Source: Niveispirillum lacus
Lineage (GTDB): Bacteria > Pseudomonadota > Alphaproteobacteria > Azospirillales > Azospirillaceae
Reading direction: 5' to 3'
DNA length: 64,000 bases
NCBI RefSeq assembly: GCF_002251795.1
Contig: NZ_NOXU01000030.1
Coordinates: 248,001-312,000 of the forward strand
The notes under the pieces are model-generated. The model was not told the DNA's origin, ran no database searches, and worked only from the letters and a program-made list of their open reading frames with translations. Below are positions 16,852 through 26,547 of this stretch, one piece after another. Position numbers and translations under genes: made by a program. The first letter of the stretch is position 1; every line of letters starts with the position of its first letter.

Positions 16852-16973
16852 GGGGCATTCCGTCGCACTTCCTTCTTCATCCCGACTTGCGCCAGGATGA
16901 CGGAAGAAACGTAGGGGGCATTCCGTCGCACTTCCTTCTTCATCCCGACTTGCGCCAGGATGACGGAAGAAAC
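16848..16973. repeat. Tandem duplication, two identical 63-bp units
   Basis: Units 16848-16910 and 16911-16973 are identical and directly adjacent. Each begins GTAGGGGGCATTCC and contains TCATCC and GGATGA as an internal inverted repeat around CGACTTGCGCCA. The first four bases overlap the end of the thioesterase gene. It resembles a REP/ERIC-like element duplicated in place. Confidence 0.9.
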
Positions 16974-16997
16974 GTCGTTCTCACGCCCGCCCAAAAC

Positions 16998-17025
16998 AAA
17001 AAGGGGAGCCGAAGCCCCCCTTTTT
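16998..17025. terminator. Bidirectional intrinsic terminator
   Basis: AAAAAGGGG (16998-17006) pairs with CCCCTTTTT (17017-17025), with a further GC pair inside one mismatch and a CGAA tetraloop. It lies between the convergent thioesterase and prolyl oligopeptidase genes and has a T-run on both strands. Confidence 0.85.
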
Positions 17026-17038
17026 CCGCCGTCCGACC

Positions 17039-19171
17039 TTACCGGTCGATCAGCTTCTGCGTCAGGTACACGACCTGCAGCGCGGTCACCTCGGCCCGCT
17101 GTTTCAGGTTGGCGGCTGCTGAATGGCCGCCTTCCATGTTCTCGTAATACATGACCTTGTGGCCCTGGCTTTCCAGCTTGGCCACAAACTTGCGGGCGTG
17201 GCCGGGATGGACGCGGTCATCCTTGGTGGAGGTATAGACGAAGGCCTCCGGATATTTCACATCCTTGCGGATGTTCTGATAGGGGCTGTATCGGGATATC
17301 CAGGCGCGTTCATCGGCCTTTTCCGGATCGCCATATTCATCCATCCAGGAGGCCCCGGCCAGCATAGTGTGGTAGCGCATCATGTCCAAAAGCGGCACGG
17401 CCACGATCACGGCGCCGAACAGGTCCGGACGCTGGGTCATGGTGACACCGGTCAGCAACCCGCCATTCGACCCGCCCTGGATGCCCAGGCGGGCGGGCTT
17501 GGTCACCTTGCTCTTGATCAGGTCTTCGGCCACGGCCTGGAAATCATCAAAGGCGCGCTGACGGTTTGCCTTCAGCGCCGCCTGATGCCAGCGGGGACCG
17601 AATTCGCCGCCGCCCCGGATATTGGCAACGACATAGGCGCCACCCTGTTCCAGCCAGGCCTTGCCGAACACCGACATATAAGCCGGGGTCAATGCAATCT
17701 CGAACCCGCCATAGCCGTAGAGCAGGGTCGGATTGTTGCCATCTAGCTTCATGTCCTTCTTATGGACAATGAAATAGGGCACACGCGTGCCATCCTTGGA
17801 GACGGCGAAGCGCTGTTCGGCCGTCAGGTTGGCGGCATCAAATCGGGCGGGCAGGGACTTGATGGCTTGCGGCGTGCCGCCATTTTCCATGATGTACAGC
17901 GTGTCGGGCTGCAGGAAATTGGTGTAATTGACCAGCACATCGGTGCTGTTGGCGTCGGTCGACACAATGTTCAGGCTGCCATTGGCCGGCAGGGTGATCT
18001 CGGCCTGGGTCCACCCGGAGGCGCCCTTGCGCACCGACACCAGACGACCCACGACATTATCCAGCAGGTCCAGATAGATGGCATCCTTGGCAATGCCTAC
18101 GCCCTGGATGGCGGCGGTTTCGCCCGGCGAATAGATCACATCGACCGTTTCCACCTTGCCTGCTGCCGCCTGGGCCAGCGGCACAGCGACCAGGTCGCCC
18201 TTCTTCAGGGTCTTGCCCGCCACTTGCCAGTCGTCGCGCATGGCCACGATCAGGTCGCCATTCATGACGCCCTTCATGTCCACACCCAGCGGCAGGGCCA
18301 GCTTCACGACCTTGCCGTCGGGCGTCAACTGGTGCCATTCCTCGGTAAAGAAGGTCGGCCCGCGCTGCAGCAGGATGGTGCTGCCCTCAGGCCGATGGAT
18401 GCCCCAGGGGCGCGCCCACACATCCTTGACGCCGACTTCCAGAACCAATGGGGCAGCGGCCAGATCGGTGCCGCGCTTCCACAGACGCACCTGACGGGCA
18501 TAGCCGCTGTCGGTCATGGTGCCGGGACCGAAATCGGTGGCAACCAGCAGCGTATCCTTGTCCATCCAATCAAGGGTCTGCTTGGATTCAACGGTCTGGA
18601 ACCCATCCTTCACAAAGGATTTTGTCGCCACATCAAATTCGCGGACGACGACGGCGTCCTTGCCACCGTCGGACAGATAGACCAGGCAGCGATTGGCATC
18701 GGTGCCGAAGCAATTATGGCCCTTATAGACCCAGTTCTTGCCTTCATCCGCCGACAGCTTGTCGATGTCCAGGATCGTATCCCATTCGGTGTCGGCAGCC
18801 TTGTAGCTGTCCAGCGTCGCACGGCGCCAGATGCCGCGCACATGCGTCTGGTCCTGCCAGAAATTATCGACCTTGCCGCCCTCCAGATTGCCATAGGCAA
18901 TGCGGTCCCGGGCGGTCAGCACCCTTTCGGCCTCGGCCCGGATGGTCTCGAAACGCGGATCGTTTTTCAGGCGGGTGAAGGTCTTGTCATTATGGGCCTT
19001 GCCCCACTCCAGCGCTTTCTGCCCCTCCACCTCTTCCAGCCAGAAGAACGGGTCCTGCTTGGCCTGTGCCTCGGCGAAGGGATGGCCCGCCGGCGCATCC
19101 GCCGCCAAGGTGGGTGTCGCCGAAAGGGCGATAAGGGCCGCCGCTGTCATCAACGCGCTCCGTACTGACAT
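17039..19171 (-). CDS. Secreted prolyl oligopeptidase (S9 family)
   Basis: 710 residues from ATG 19171, starting with a signal peptide (MSVRSALMTAAALIALSATP, cleavage after TLAA). A longer frame to 19243 would destroy this signal, so 19171 is chosen. A beta-propeller domain precedes the alpha/beta hydrolase domain, where GIQGGSNGGLLTGV holds the catalytic Ser, DDRVHPGHARKF the Asp region and EGGHSAAANLKQR the His. It should cut short peptides after Pro in the periplasm. It is transcribed alone, convergent with the thioesterase gene. Length is right for the family. Confidence 0.92.
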   Translation of the reverse strand: MSVRSALMTAAALIALSATPTLAADAPAGHPFAEAQAKQDPFFWLEEVEGQKALEWGKAHNDKTFTRLKNDPRFETIRAEAERVLTARDRIAYGNLEGGKVDNFWQDQTHVRGIWRRATLDSYKAADTEWDTILDIDKLSADEGKNWVYKGHNCFGTDANRCLVYLSDGGKDAVVVREFDVATKSFVKDGFQTVESKQTLDWMDKDTLLVATDFGPGTMTDSGYARQVRLWKRGTDLAAAPLVLEVGVKDVWARPWGIHRPEGSTILLQRGPTFFTEEWHQLTPDGKVVKLALPLGVDMKGVMNGDLIVAMRDDWQVAGKTLKKGDLVAVPLAQAAAGKVETVDVIYSPGETAAIQGVGIAKDAIYLDLLDNVVGRLVSVRKGASGWTQAEITLPANGSLNIVSTDANSTDVLVNYTNFLQPDTLYIMENGGTPQAIKSLPARFDAANLTAEQRFAVSKDGTRVPYFIVHKKDMKLDGNNPTLLYGYGGFEIALTPAYMSVFGKAWLEQGGAYVVANIRGGGEFGPRWHQAALKANRQRAFDDFQAVAEDLIKSKVTKPARLGIQGGSNGGLLTGVTMTQRPDLFGAVIVAVPLLDMMRYHTMLAGASWMDEYGDPEKADERAWISRYSPYQNIRKDVKYPEAFVYTSTKDDRVHPGHARKFVAKLESQGHKVMYYENMEGGHSAAANLKQRAEVTALQVVYLTQKLIDR

Positions 19172-19286
19172 TGTCGCCTTGTCCTTGTCTTTGCTTCCGA
19201 TGACCGTCCGAAGCCACCGGCTCTGTGGCATCTTGGGTATCATCGGGGGCAGTCAAGGGGTAGCGGTTGAAACAGAGCGGAAACAA

Positions 19287-20375
19287 TTACCGTGGGTGGG
19301 CGTGGAACCGCCCACCCGTCAGCGGTGCCGGCACGCCCGTCGTGCCGGGCAACGACAAAGCCAGACCGAGCCGGGAACGGACCGCCAGATAGGCAAAGGC
19401 TTCGGCCTCCAACGCATCGCCGTTCCAGCCCTGGCCGTCCACGGGAGCCACGGGAACCCCGTCCAACCGATCGGCCAGCATCCACATCAAGGTCTCGTTG
19501 CGCCGCCCGCCGCCGCAGATCAGCCAGCGTTTGGGCTTTGCTGGAACATGGTCCAGGGCGCGGATGATCGTCTCCGCCGTAAAGGCCGTCAGGGTGGCGG
19601 CGGCATCTTCCGTCGACAGGTTGGTCATCGCCGCCTGCGCCCAGGCATCGCGGTCCAGCGATTTGGGGGGTGGGGCCGTGAAATAGGGATGGTCCAGCAG
19701 GCGGGCCAGCATGTCACCATCGACATGGCCAGCGCCGGCGATGCGCCCGCCATCATCATAGGGCTCACCCGTGCGGGACAGAACCAGATCGTCGATCAGG
19801 GCATTGCCGGGGCCGGTATCAAAGGCCACCACATCCAGCGGACCTTCGCCCAGCCAGGTGATGTTGGCGACGCCACCAATGTTCAGGATGGCCAGGGGGC
19901 GGTCCATGTCACTGGCCAGCGCCTGATGATAGAGCGGCACCAGGGGTGCGCCCTGACCGCCGGCCTGGACGTCCGCCGTTCGGAAATCATGCACGACATC
20001 GATGCCTGTGGCGGCCGCCAGCCTTACCCCGTCGCCAATCTGCCAGGTATGGCGGCGGTCGGGGGCGTGCAGGATAGTGTGGCCGTGAAAGCCGATCAGG
20101 TCCACGCTCGATGCTTCGATCTCCTGCACCCGCAGCAGGCTTTCCACGGCTTCGGCATGCAGGTCGGTCAGTTCCGCCTCCACCCCCGCGACATCGCCAA
20201 CCCCGCCCAGAATGGCGCGCAGCCGGTCGCGAAAGGCGCGACGGTAGGGGGTGAAGATAAAGCCCAGCGGTTCTACGAAGCCATGGCCATCGGTGCGAAC
20301 CAGGGCGGCGTCAATGCCGTCCATGGAGGTGCCGCTCATCAAACCGACCGTCAGGAAACGCTGCAATGCCATCAC
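19287..20375 (-). CDS. anmK: Anhydro-N-acetylmuramic acid kinase
   Basis: Phosphorylates and opens 1,6-anhydro-MurNAc to MurNAc-6-phosphate during peptidoglycan recycling in the cytoplasm. It has 362 residues, with the N-terminal ATP-binding GLMSGTSMDGIDAALV, the central AILNIGGVANITWL, and AFDTGPGNALIDDL. All are diagnostic of AnmK. It is divergent from tyrS, with 80 bp between starts. Tandem Met codons at 20375 and 20372 make the exact start uncertain by one residue. Confidence 0.94.
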   Translation of the reverse strand: MMALQRFLTVGLMSGTSMDGIDAALVRTDGHGFVEPLGFIFTPYRRAFRDRLRAILGGVGDVAGVEAELTDLHAEAVESLLRVQEIEASSVDLIGFHGHTILHAPDRRHTWQIGDGVRLAAATGIDVVHDFRTADVQAGGQGAPLVPLYHQALASDMDRPLAILNIGGVANITWLGEGPLDVVAFDTGPGNALIDDLVLSRTGEPYDDGGRIAGAGHVDGDMLARLLDHPYFTAPPPKSLDRDAWAQAAMTNLSTEDAAATLTAFTAETIIRALDHVPAKPKRWLICGGGRRNETLMWMLADRLDGVPVAPVDGQGWNGDALEAEAFAYLAVRSRLGLALSLPGTTGVPAPLTGGRFHAHPR

Positions 20376-20455
20376 GCACCATGCTCTAGATTTGCAGATG
20401 TGCTACCACGCCCATGGCCATTGGGGCCATTCTCGAACATCAAGGTCTATGGAAG

Positions 20456-21727
20456 ATGAGCACCACCACCGTTCCCGCGAACATCAAGTCCGAATTCCTG
20501 CGCGTGATGGTGGAGCGTGGCTATTATCATCAGGCCACCGACCTTGAGGCGCTGGACAAGCAACTGACTGACGGGATCGTCACCGGTTATATCGGGTTTG
20601 ACGCCACCGCGACCAGCCTGCATGTCGGCTCGCTGATCCAGATCATGATCCTGCGGCGGTTGCAGCAGGCGGGCCATCGCCCCATCGCCCTGATGGGGGG
20701 CGGTACTACCAAGATCGGTGACCCGACCTTCAAGGATGAAGCACGCCCGCTGCTGACCAATGAGGTCATCGACCAGAATATCCAGGGCATCCTGAAGCCG
20801 TTTAACCGGCTGATCCAGTTTGGCGATGGGCCGACCGATGCCCTGCTGGCCAATAATGCTGATTGGCTGGATGAACTGCGCTACATCCCGTTCCTGCGCG
20901 ATGTCGGCCGGCATTTCACCATCAACCGCATGCTGACCTTTGACAGTGTCAAGCTGCGCCTGGACCGTGAACAGCCGCTGACCTTCCTGGAATTCAACTA
21001 CATGATCCTGCAGGCCTACGATTTCGTGGAGCTGCAACGCCGTTTCGGCTGCACGCTGCAATGCGGCGGTTCGGATCAGTGGGGCAACATCGTCAATGGC
21101 GTGGAACTGGGCCGCCGTATCGCCAATACGCAGCTTTTCGGGCTGACCTCGCCCCTGCTGACCACCGCGTCGGGCGCCAAGATGGGCAAGACGGCGGCGG
21201 GTGCGGTGTGGTTGAATGAAGACCGGCTGTCGCATCTGGATTTCTGGCAGTTCTGGCGTAATACGGAGGATGCCGATGTCGGCCGCTTCCTGAAGCTGTT
21301 CACCGACCTGCCTTTGGCGGAGATCGCGCGGCTGGAGGCGTTGCAGGGCGCGGAGATCAACGAGGCCAAGAAGATCCTGGCCACCGAAGTCACCGCCCTG
21401 GTGCGCGGACGCGAGGCGGCGGATGCCGCCGCCGAAACCGCGCGGCGCACGTTCGAAGAAGGGGCGGCGGCCGAAGGTCTGCCGACCATCGAGGTGGCGG
21501 CGGGTGCCCTGGCCGATGGTGCCTATCTGGCCGACCTGCTAGTCCAGACCGGGTTGTCGGCCAGCAAGGGCGAGGCGCGCCGCCTGATCAAGGGCAATGG
21601 CGTGAAGGTCAATGACGGCGCCGTGTCGGACGAGGCCTACAAGCTGTTCGCGTCGCATGTCGGCGAGGATGGCGTCATCAAACTGTCGGCCGGCAAGAAG
21701 CGTCATGCCCTGGTGAAACCGGTCTGA
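20456..21727 (+). CDS. tyrS: Tyrosyl-tRNA synthetase
   Basis: 423 residues from ATG 20456 ([15 protein letters not shown]), the start that best fits family length; an in-frame ATG at 20414 adds 14 unlikely residues. The class I HIGH-type motif is [13 protein letters not shown], the KMSKS-type loop is [13 protein letters not shown], and tyrosine-site residues lie in [15 protein letters not shown]-terminal S4 RNA-binding domain contains [20 protein letters not shown] strong terminator follows at 21788. Confidence 0.96.
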   Translation: MSTTTVPANIKSEFLRVMVERGYYHQATDLEALDKQLTDGIVTGYIGFDATATSLHVGSLIQIMILRRLQQAGHRPIALMGGGTTKIGDPTFKDEARPLLTNEVIDQNIQGILKPFNRLIQFGDGPTDALLANNADWLDELRYIPFLRDVGRHFTINRMLTFDSVKLRLDREQPLTFLEFNYMILQAYDFVELQRRFGCTLQCGGSDQWGNIVNGVELGRRIANTQLFGLTSPLLTTASGAKMGKTAAGAVWLNEDRLSHLDFWQFWRNTEDADVGRFLKLFTDLPLAEIARLEALQGAEINEAKKILATEVTALVRGREAADAAAETARRTFEEGAAAEGLPTIEVAAGALADGAYLADLLVQTGLSASKGEARRLIKGNGVKVNDGAVSDEAYKLFASHVGEDGVIKLSAGKKRHALVKPV

Positions 21728-21787
21728 TCGGCAGGTCAGATCGCGGCATTGCCAAGCGCTTACGAAGGAGACGGCAATCCTGTGACG

Positions 21788-21821
21788 GCGGCCCGGCGCG
21801 TTCCGGGCCGCTTGCCTTTTT
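21788..21821 (+). terminator. Intrinsic terminator of tyrS
   Basis: GCGGCCCGG (21788-21796) pairs perfectly with CCGGGCCGC (21803-21811), followed by TTGCCTTTTT. Confidence 0.85.
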
Positions 21822-21871
21822 GGCGCGTTTTGCGCGATCATCACCCCCATCGGTAAAACCAGGAGGGGAAG

Positions 21872-22456
21872 TTGAAGTATCACCCGGAAGCATTGGAGCC
21901 GATTGTCACCTTCCTGCGTGATATTGGGATCGGGGTCGAGTTTGGTCCCGGAGCGCAGAACGGCTTTCTGCCGGGGGTGAATATCCATGCCGGGGTGATC
22001 CATGTGGATCCGGAAACGCTGGTCGGGTCCGGCGATCTTCTGCATGAGGCGGGGCATATCGCCATCATGCCGCGTCGTTTCCATGCGCAGTTGGGCAGCG
22101 ATTTGGAGGCCGATACGCACCGCGTCATTGCCCAGGAAGTGGGCGAGGGTATTCCCAGCGATCCGATTCTGGCCGCCCCGCTTCAACAAGGGGAACTGAT
22201 GGCTCAGGCCTGGTCCTATGCGGCGGCGCTGCATATCGGTGTTCCGCCCGCCTGTGTGTTCTTTCCCGGTTCCTATAAGCACCATGAGTATGAGGGCCAG
22301 CACCCAATGGAGCGCTGGATCGAAAGCGGTTCCCATTTTGGGCTACGGGCACTCGCAACGGTCGGTATGACGGGATATGCCGGGCTGTTCGCGCTGATGG
22401 GGGCCGACAACACTCTGCCCCCCTTTCCAGTCATGTCGCGTTGGGTACAGGATTGA
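21872..22456 (+). CDS. Hypothetical protein with HEAGH zinc-binding motif
   Basis: 194 residues beginning at a TTG codon (21872) that has the strong AGGAGGGG six bases upstream. The only recognisable signature is H58-E-A-G-H62 in GDLLHEAGHIAIM, a gluzincin-type HExxH site, followed by LGSDLEADTHR, where an acidic residue could be a third ligand. It looks like a complete small metallopeptidase-like protein without a signal peptide. The family is not one I can name. It lies alone between tyrS and uvrD with core-like codon use. Confidence 0.75.
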   Translation: MKYHPEALEPIVTFLRDIGIGVEFGPGAQNGFLPGVNIHAGVIHVDPETLVGSGDLLHEAGHIAIMPRRFHAQLGSDLEADTHRVIAQEVGEGIPSDPILAAPLQQGELMAQAWSYAAALHIGVPPACVFFPGSYKHHEYEGQHPMERWIESGSHFGLRALATVGMTGYAGLFALMGADNTLPPFPVMSRWVQD

Positions 22457-22516
22457 TCGACAGGGGCGGTCGCGCCCTTTGTCAGGGCGGAGAATTCTGT
22501 ATATGTTCTCCCCACC

Positions 22517-24841
22517 ATGATTGACGATCTGATTGACGAGCCGTTCCCGGCATACCCGCCCGCCCCCGCGCACCGCCCCTATCTGGACGGGTTGAACCCG
22601 GTCCAGCGGCAGGCGGTGGAAGCGCTGGACGGGCCCGTCCTTGTTCTGGCGGGTGCAGGCACCGGCAAGACGCGGGTGCTGACCACGCGGCTGGCGCATC
22701 TGTTGCTGTCACGGCGGATCAGCCCGTGGAACGTGCTGACGGTGACCTTCACCAACAAGGCGGCGCGGGAAATGCGCGACCGCGTCGATAATCTGCTGGG
22801 CAGCCAGTCGGAAGGCTGGTGGATGGGCACGTTCCATTCGCTGGCCGCGCGCATCCTGCGCCGCCATGCCGAACTGATCGGGTTGAAGCCCAGCTTCACC
22901 ATCCTGGACACCGACGACCAGATCCGTCTGGTGAAACAGTTGATGGAGGCTGAGAATATTGACAGCAAGAAGTGGCCCGCCCGCATGCTGCTGTCCATTA
23001 TCGAACGCTGGAAGGACCGGGCGCTGACCCCGGACAAGCTGAAGCCCGAAGATGCCGGCGACGCCGCCAATGGCCGCATCCTGTCGATCTATAGACAGTA
23101 TCAGGACCGGTTGCTGTCCTTGAACTGTTGCGATTTCGGCGATCTGCTGCTGCACAATATCACGCTGTTCCAGCAGCATCATGATGTGCTGATCGAGTAT
23201 CAGCGGCGGTTCAAATATATTCTGGTGGACGAGTATCAGGACACCAACGTGGCCCAGTATCTCTGGCTGCGGCTGCTGGCCCAATCGCACAAGAATATCT
23301 GCTGCGTGGGCGATGATGACCAGTCGATCTATGGCTGGCGCGGGGCGGAGGTGGGAAACATCCTGCGGTTTGAGCATGATTTTCCTGGCGCCCAGGTCAT
23401 CCGGCTGGAACAGAATTACCGCTCCACCGCCCATATCCTGGGGGCGGCCCATGGCATTATTGCCCATAATCAAGGACGCCTGGGCAAGCAGCTCTGGACC
23501 GAGACAGAGGGCGGGGAGAAGGTCCGCGTCCGCGGCCTGTGGGATGCAGAAGAAGAGGCCCGCTGGGTCGGGGAGGAGGTGGAGGCGTTGCAGCGCCAAC
23601 GCGTCAGCCTGGGCCAGATGGCGGTGCTGGTCCGTGCCGGCTTTCAGACACGCGAGTTCGAGGAACGGTTCATCACGCTGGGCCTGCCCTACCGGGTGAT
23701 CGGTGGCCCGCGTTTCTATGAACGCCAGGAAATCCGCGATGCGCTGGCCTATCTGCGTGTGTTGGTCAGCCCGGAGGATGATCTGGCGTTTGAGCGTATC
23801 ATCAACACACCCAAGCGCGGCATTGGCGCGACGACCATTCAGCAGCTCTACGTGGCCGCGCGCACGCTGGGCGTGCCGTTGACGGAGGCGGCCTGGAAGC
23901 TGTCGCAGACCGATGAGCTGAAGCCCAAGATGCGCAGCGCCATTTCCAGCCTCTCGCAGGATTTTTTCCGCTGGCGCGCCCTGATCGACCGGGTGCCGCA
24001 CACGGAACTGGCCCAGACCATCCTGGATGAAAGCGGCTATACCCGCATGTGGCAGGAGGATAAGAGCCCCGAAGCGCCCGGCCGGCTGGATAATCTGAAG
24101 GAACTGATCAACGCCATGGGCGAGTTTGAGAACCTGACCGGGTTCCTCGAACATGTCTCGCTGGTTATGGAGAATGCGCAAGGGGCTGGGGAGGAGCAGG
24201 TCTCGCTGATGACCCTGCATGGTGCCAAGGGTCTTGAATTTGACGTCGTCTTCCTGCCGGGATGGGAGGAGGGTGTGTTCCCCAGCCAGCGTACGCTGGA
24301 CGAAAACGGCATTGCCGGCTTGGAGGAGGAGCGGCGGCTGGCCTATGTCGGCATCACGCGGGGGCGCAAGCGTGTTTATATCAGCCACGCCGCCAACCGC
24401 CGTATCCATGGCACCTGGGCGACAGCCATTCCATCCCGCTTTGTTGAGGAATTGCCGCCCGACCATATCGAAACCGAGAATAATCCTGGCATCGGTGGGG
24501 CCGGCTTTGGCGGCAGCATGCGCGACAGTGCCTATGGCGGCGGGTTCGGTGGTGGCTGGGGTGGGGGCGGTTTTGGCGACCGCTTCAACCGCATGAGCCA
24601 GAAGGCAGCGCAGGCCCCGGCGCGCAGTGGCGGACGGCTGATCGAAGGCACGGCCGTGGATGTGACGCCGCGCAAACGCCCCGACCGTGCCTTTAATCCT
24701 GGTGACCGGGTGTTCCACACCAAATTCGGTTATGGCGTGGTCAAGGCGGTGGAGAATGACAAGTTGGAAATCAACTTCGATGTCGCCGGAACCAAGAAGG
24801 TGATGGACAGTTTTGTGGTGCCGGCAGACAAGGCGGGGTGA
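22517..24841 (+). CDS. uvrD: UvrD/PcrA-type superfamily 1 DNA helicase
   Basis: 774 residues, a 3'-5' helicase for nucleotide excision or mismatch repair and fork maintenance. Visible motifs are NPVQRQAVEA (Q), AGAGTGKTRVLT (I), VTFTNKAAREM (Ia), DEYQDTN (II), GDDDQSIYGWRGA (III), LEQNYRS (IV), VSLMTLHGAKGLEFD (V) and ITRGRKRVYI (VI). The C-terminal linker contains a glycine-rich tract at about residues 655-695, before a Tudor-like end (GDRVFHTKFGYGVVKAV) that binds RNA polymerase in PcrA/UvrD. It overlaps nothing and is probably monocistronic. Confidence 0.95.
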   Translation: MIDDLIDEPFPAYPPAPAHRPYLDGLNPVQRQAVEALDGPVLVLAGAGTGKTRVLTTRLAHLLLSRRISPWNVLTVTFTNKAAREMRDRVDNLLGSQSEGWWMGTFHSLAARILRRHAELIGLKPSFTILDTDDQIRLVKQLMEAENIDSKKWPARMLLSIIERWKDRALTPDKLKPEDAGDAANGRILSIYRQYQDRLLSLNCCDFGDLLLHNITLFQQHHDVLIEYQRRFKYILVDEYQDTNVAQYLWLRLLAQSHKNICCVGDDDQSIYGWRGAEVGNILRFEHDFPGAQVIRLEQNYRSTAHILGAAHGIIAHNQGRLGKQLWTETEGGEKVRVRGLWDAEEEARWVGEEVEALQRQRVSLGQMAVLVRAGFQTREFEERFITLGLPYRVIGGPRFYERQEIRDALAYLRVLVSPEDDLAFERIINTPKRGIGATTIQQLYVAARTLGVPLTEAAWKLSQTDELKPKMRSAISSLSQDFFRWRALIDRVPHTELAQTILDESGYTRMWQEDKSPEAPGRLDNLKELINAMGEFENLTGFLEHVSLVMENAQGAGEEQVSLMTLHGAKGLEFDVVFLPGWEEGVFPSQRTLDENGIAGLEEERRLAYVGITRGRKRVYISHAANRRIHGTWATAIPSRFVEELPPDHIETENNPGIGGAGFGGSMRDSAYGGGFGGGWGGGGFGDRFNRMSQKAAQAPARSGGRLIEGTAVDVTPRKRPDRAFNPGDRVFHTKFGYGVVKAVENDKLEINFDVAGTKKVMDSFVVPADKAG

Positions 24842-24985
24842 GCGCGAAATCACATCCCCGTGATCGGTACCGCTTGCTGCGCTTTCATCACCTGCGCGGC
24901 CGTTTTAGGGGCCGGTCCATGCCAGACCGGGCGGCAACGGCCAGCGGCAGCATGCATCAGCGCTGCGAGGCCGTGCCGCTCGCAC

Positions 24986-25621
24986 TCAGCCCACCAGTTC
25001 ATCGCGTGCCAGGTCCAGCATGGGCAGAAAGGCCGTATGTTCCTGGGCGCCGGCCAGGGCATAACGTCGGTCGAAGATATAGCAGGGGACGGCCTGCACG
25101 CCCAATTGCCGGGCCTGTGTATCACTGCCCCGGATCGACGCCCGATCGGCTTCCCCATTCAGGTAATCGGTCGCTTCCGCAGCGTCCAACCCCTGTTCGG
25201 CGGCAATGGTGACCAGCGTGGTCAGATTGCCGATATCATTCCCCTGCTGGAAATAGGCGACAAACAGGGCCATGGCCATGTCGGTCGCCTTGCCGAACCG
25301 TTCGGCGAAGCGGATCATGCGATGGGCCTGCAGGGTGCTGGGAATACGGCGGATCAGGTCCAGACGCAGCAATAGACCTTCCCGCGCGGCAGCCTGTTCG
25401 ACCACGGCATGCATCTGCCGCACCCGCTCCGGTCCGCCAAACTTGGCTGTGAAATAAAGGTCACGATCCATGCCGTCGGCGGGCAGGTCGGGGTTCAGTT
25501 GAAATGGCATCCAGCGGATATCGACCCGAACGCCCGGCCGTTCAGCCAGCGCCCGATCCAGCCGGACCTTGCCCAGGAAACACCAGGGACAAATCAGGTC
25601 CGAGTAGATTTCGATCAGCAT
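24986..25621 (-). CDS. DsbA-family (FrnE-like) oxidoreductase
   Basis: 211 residues from ATG 25621, chosen because a G-rich stretch precedes it and the beta strand MLIEIYSDLICPWC starts the fold. The thioredoxin-type C11-P-W-C14 is intact, followed by a helical insertion (AHRMIRFAERFGKATDMAMA) and the cis-Pro region GVQAVPCYIFD. There is no signal peptide, so it should act in the cytoplasm, as FrnE-type proteins do. A later Cys sits beside the cis-proline. It is convergent with uvrD. The true substrate is unknown; 2-hydroxychromene isomerase relatives are similar but lack CxxC. Confidence 0.85.
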   Translation of the reverse strand: MLIEIYSDLICPWCFLGKVRLDRALAERPGVRVDIRWMPFQLNPDLPADGMDRDLYFTAKFGGPERVRQMHAVVEQAAAREGLLLRLDLIRRIPSTLQAHRMIRFAERFGKATDMAMALFVAYFQQGNDIGNLTTLVTIAAEQGLDAAEATDYLNGEADRASIRGSDTQARQLGVQAVPCYIFDRRYALAGAQEHTAFLPMLDLARDELVG

Positions 25622-25776
25622 ACCCGCCCCCAGAAATTCTGCATCATTCGCTGACCACAATATCGCCATTTACCCCGCCCGGCGAGGGTGGCCGCACCAA
25701 TGAGCCGTTGCGCCAACGGCGGCAGAGCGCCATGATGTTAAAAATATATGAAGGTCGGGCGGTTGGGGAATGCACA

Positions 25777-26511
25777 ATGACCACGATCCTGACGGCGTCG
25801 CAACTGGCCTCGGCCTTTGTCAGCCACACCACGCTGCTGCTGGCGGTCAATCTCACCCATGATCTGGACCCGGTGTTGGCTGGCTTCCTGCCGGATGAGG
25901 TGCCGACGGCGGATGAATTGCTGGATGATCAGGTGCTGATCGGCCAGGTGATCCGTGCCCCGCGTGGCGATGTGCGGCTGGAACGGACATTGGCGTGGCT
26001 GGAACAGGTTTGGTTTAACCTGGGTGACCGTGCGTCCATCGCCGCGCTGGTGCGGCAGGAGTTGGAGGCACGACGGCATGTGCCGGTGATTTTTGACCTG
26101 GATGACGGGTTGATCCGGGCCGCCAACCTGCTGGACCTGCTGGTCCGGCAATGTGCGGGTCTGATGGATACGGCACCGCTGGCCGCCATTCTGTCCCTGC
26201 TGCGTCAGTGGCAGGTTGATCGGCGGCGGGAAACCCTGCTGGACCTGGAGCGCCACTGCCTGCCGCTGCTGAGGAACGACGATGCCACGCCGGCCGCCGA
26301 ACAGGTGCGCCGCATCCGCTTTCTGGCCGTGGAAGGGGCTCTGCCAGCGGATGAGTACCTGAGCCTGCATTTTGACCCGCAGGCGTTGCCTGACTGGGAC
26401 ATGGCCGAATTGACCCGCCTGATCCGTACCCGTTACCCGCTCCTGCGGCGCGATGATGTCGAAGCCATGGTTGCTGCCCGGTCATCCCCGGTGCGGGCGG
26501 CGGTGGCGTGA
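25777..26511 (+). CDS. Hypothetical protein, unrecognised
   Basis: 244 residues from ATG 25777, with GGGGA about eight bases upstream. Upstream ATGs at 25732 and 25735 are in frame but have no ribosome site. The protein is mostly amphipathic helix with many Leu and Arg and no membrane segment. VIFDLDDGLIRAANLL mimics the first motif of HAD phosphatases, but no Lys or second Asp motif follows, so this is probably chance. It stands alone, divergent from the DsbA-like gene and convergent with the SYLF gene. Function unknown. Confidence 0.65.
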   Translation: MTTILTASQLASAFVSHTTLLLAVNLTHDLDPVLAGFLPDEVPTADELLDDQVLIGQVIRAPRGDVRLERTLAWLEQVWFNLGDRASIAALVRQELEARRHVPVIFDLDDGLIRAANLLDLLVRQCAGLMDTAPLAAILSLLRQWQVDRRRETLLDLERHCLPLLRNDDATPAAEQVRRIRFLAVEGALPADEYLSLHFDPQALPDWDMAELTRLIRTRYPLLRRDDVEAMVAARSSPVRAAVA

Positions 26512-26547
26512 TGACCGCAGCGGTCGTCACGCCCTGACCCGCCGCGC

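Noticed and set aside
26083-26130. HAD-phosphatase-like motif (IFDLDDGL) in the 244-residue protein
   Set aside because: No second or third HAD motif follows, so the resemblance is probably coincidence.
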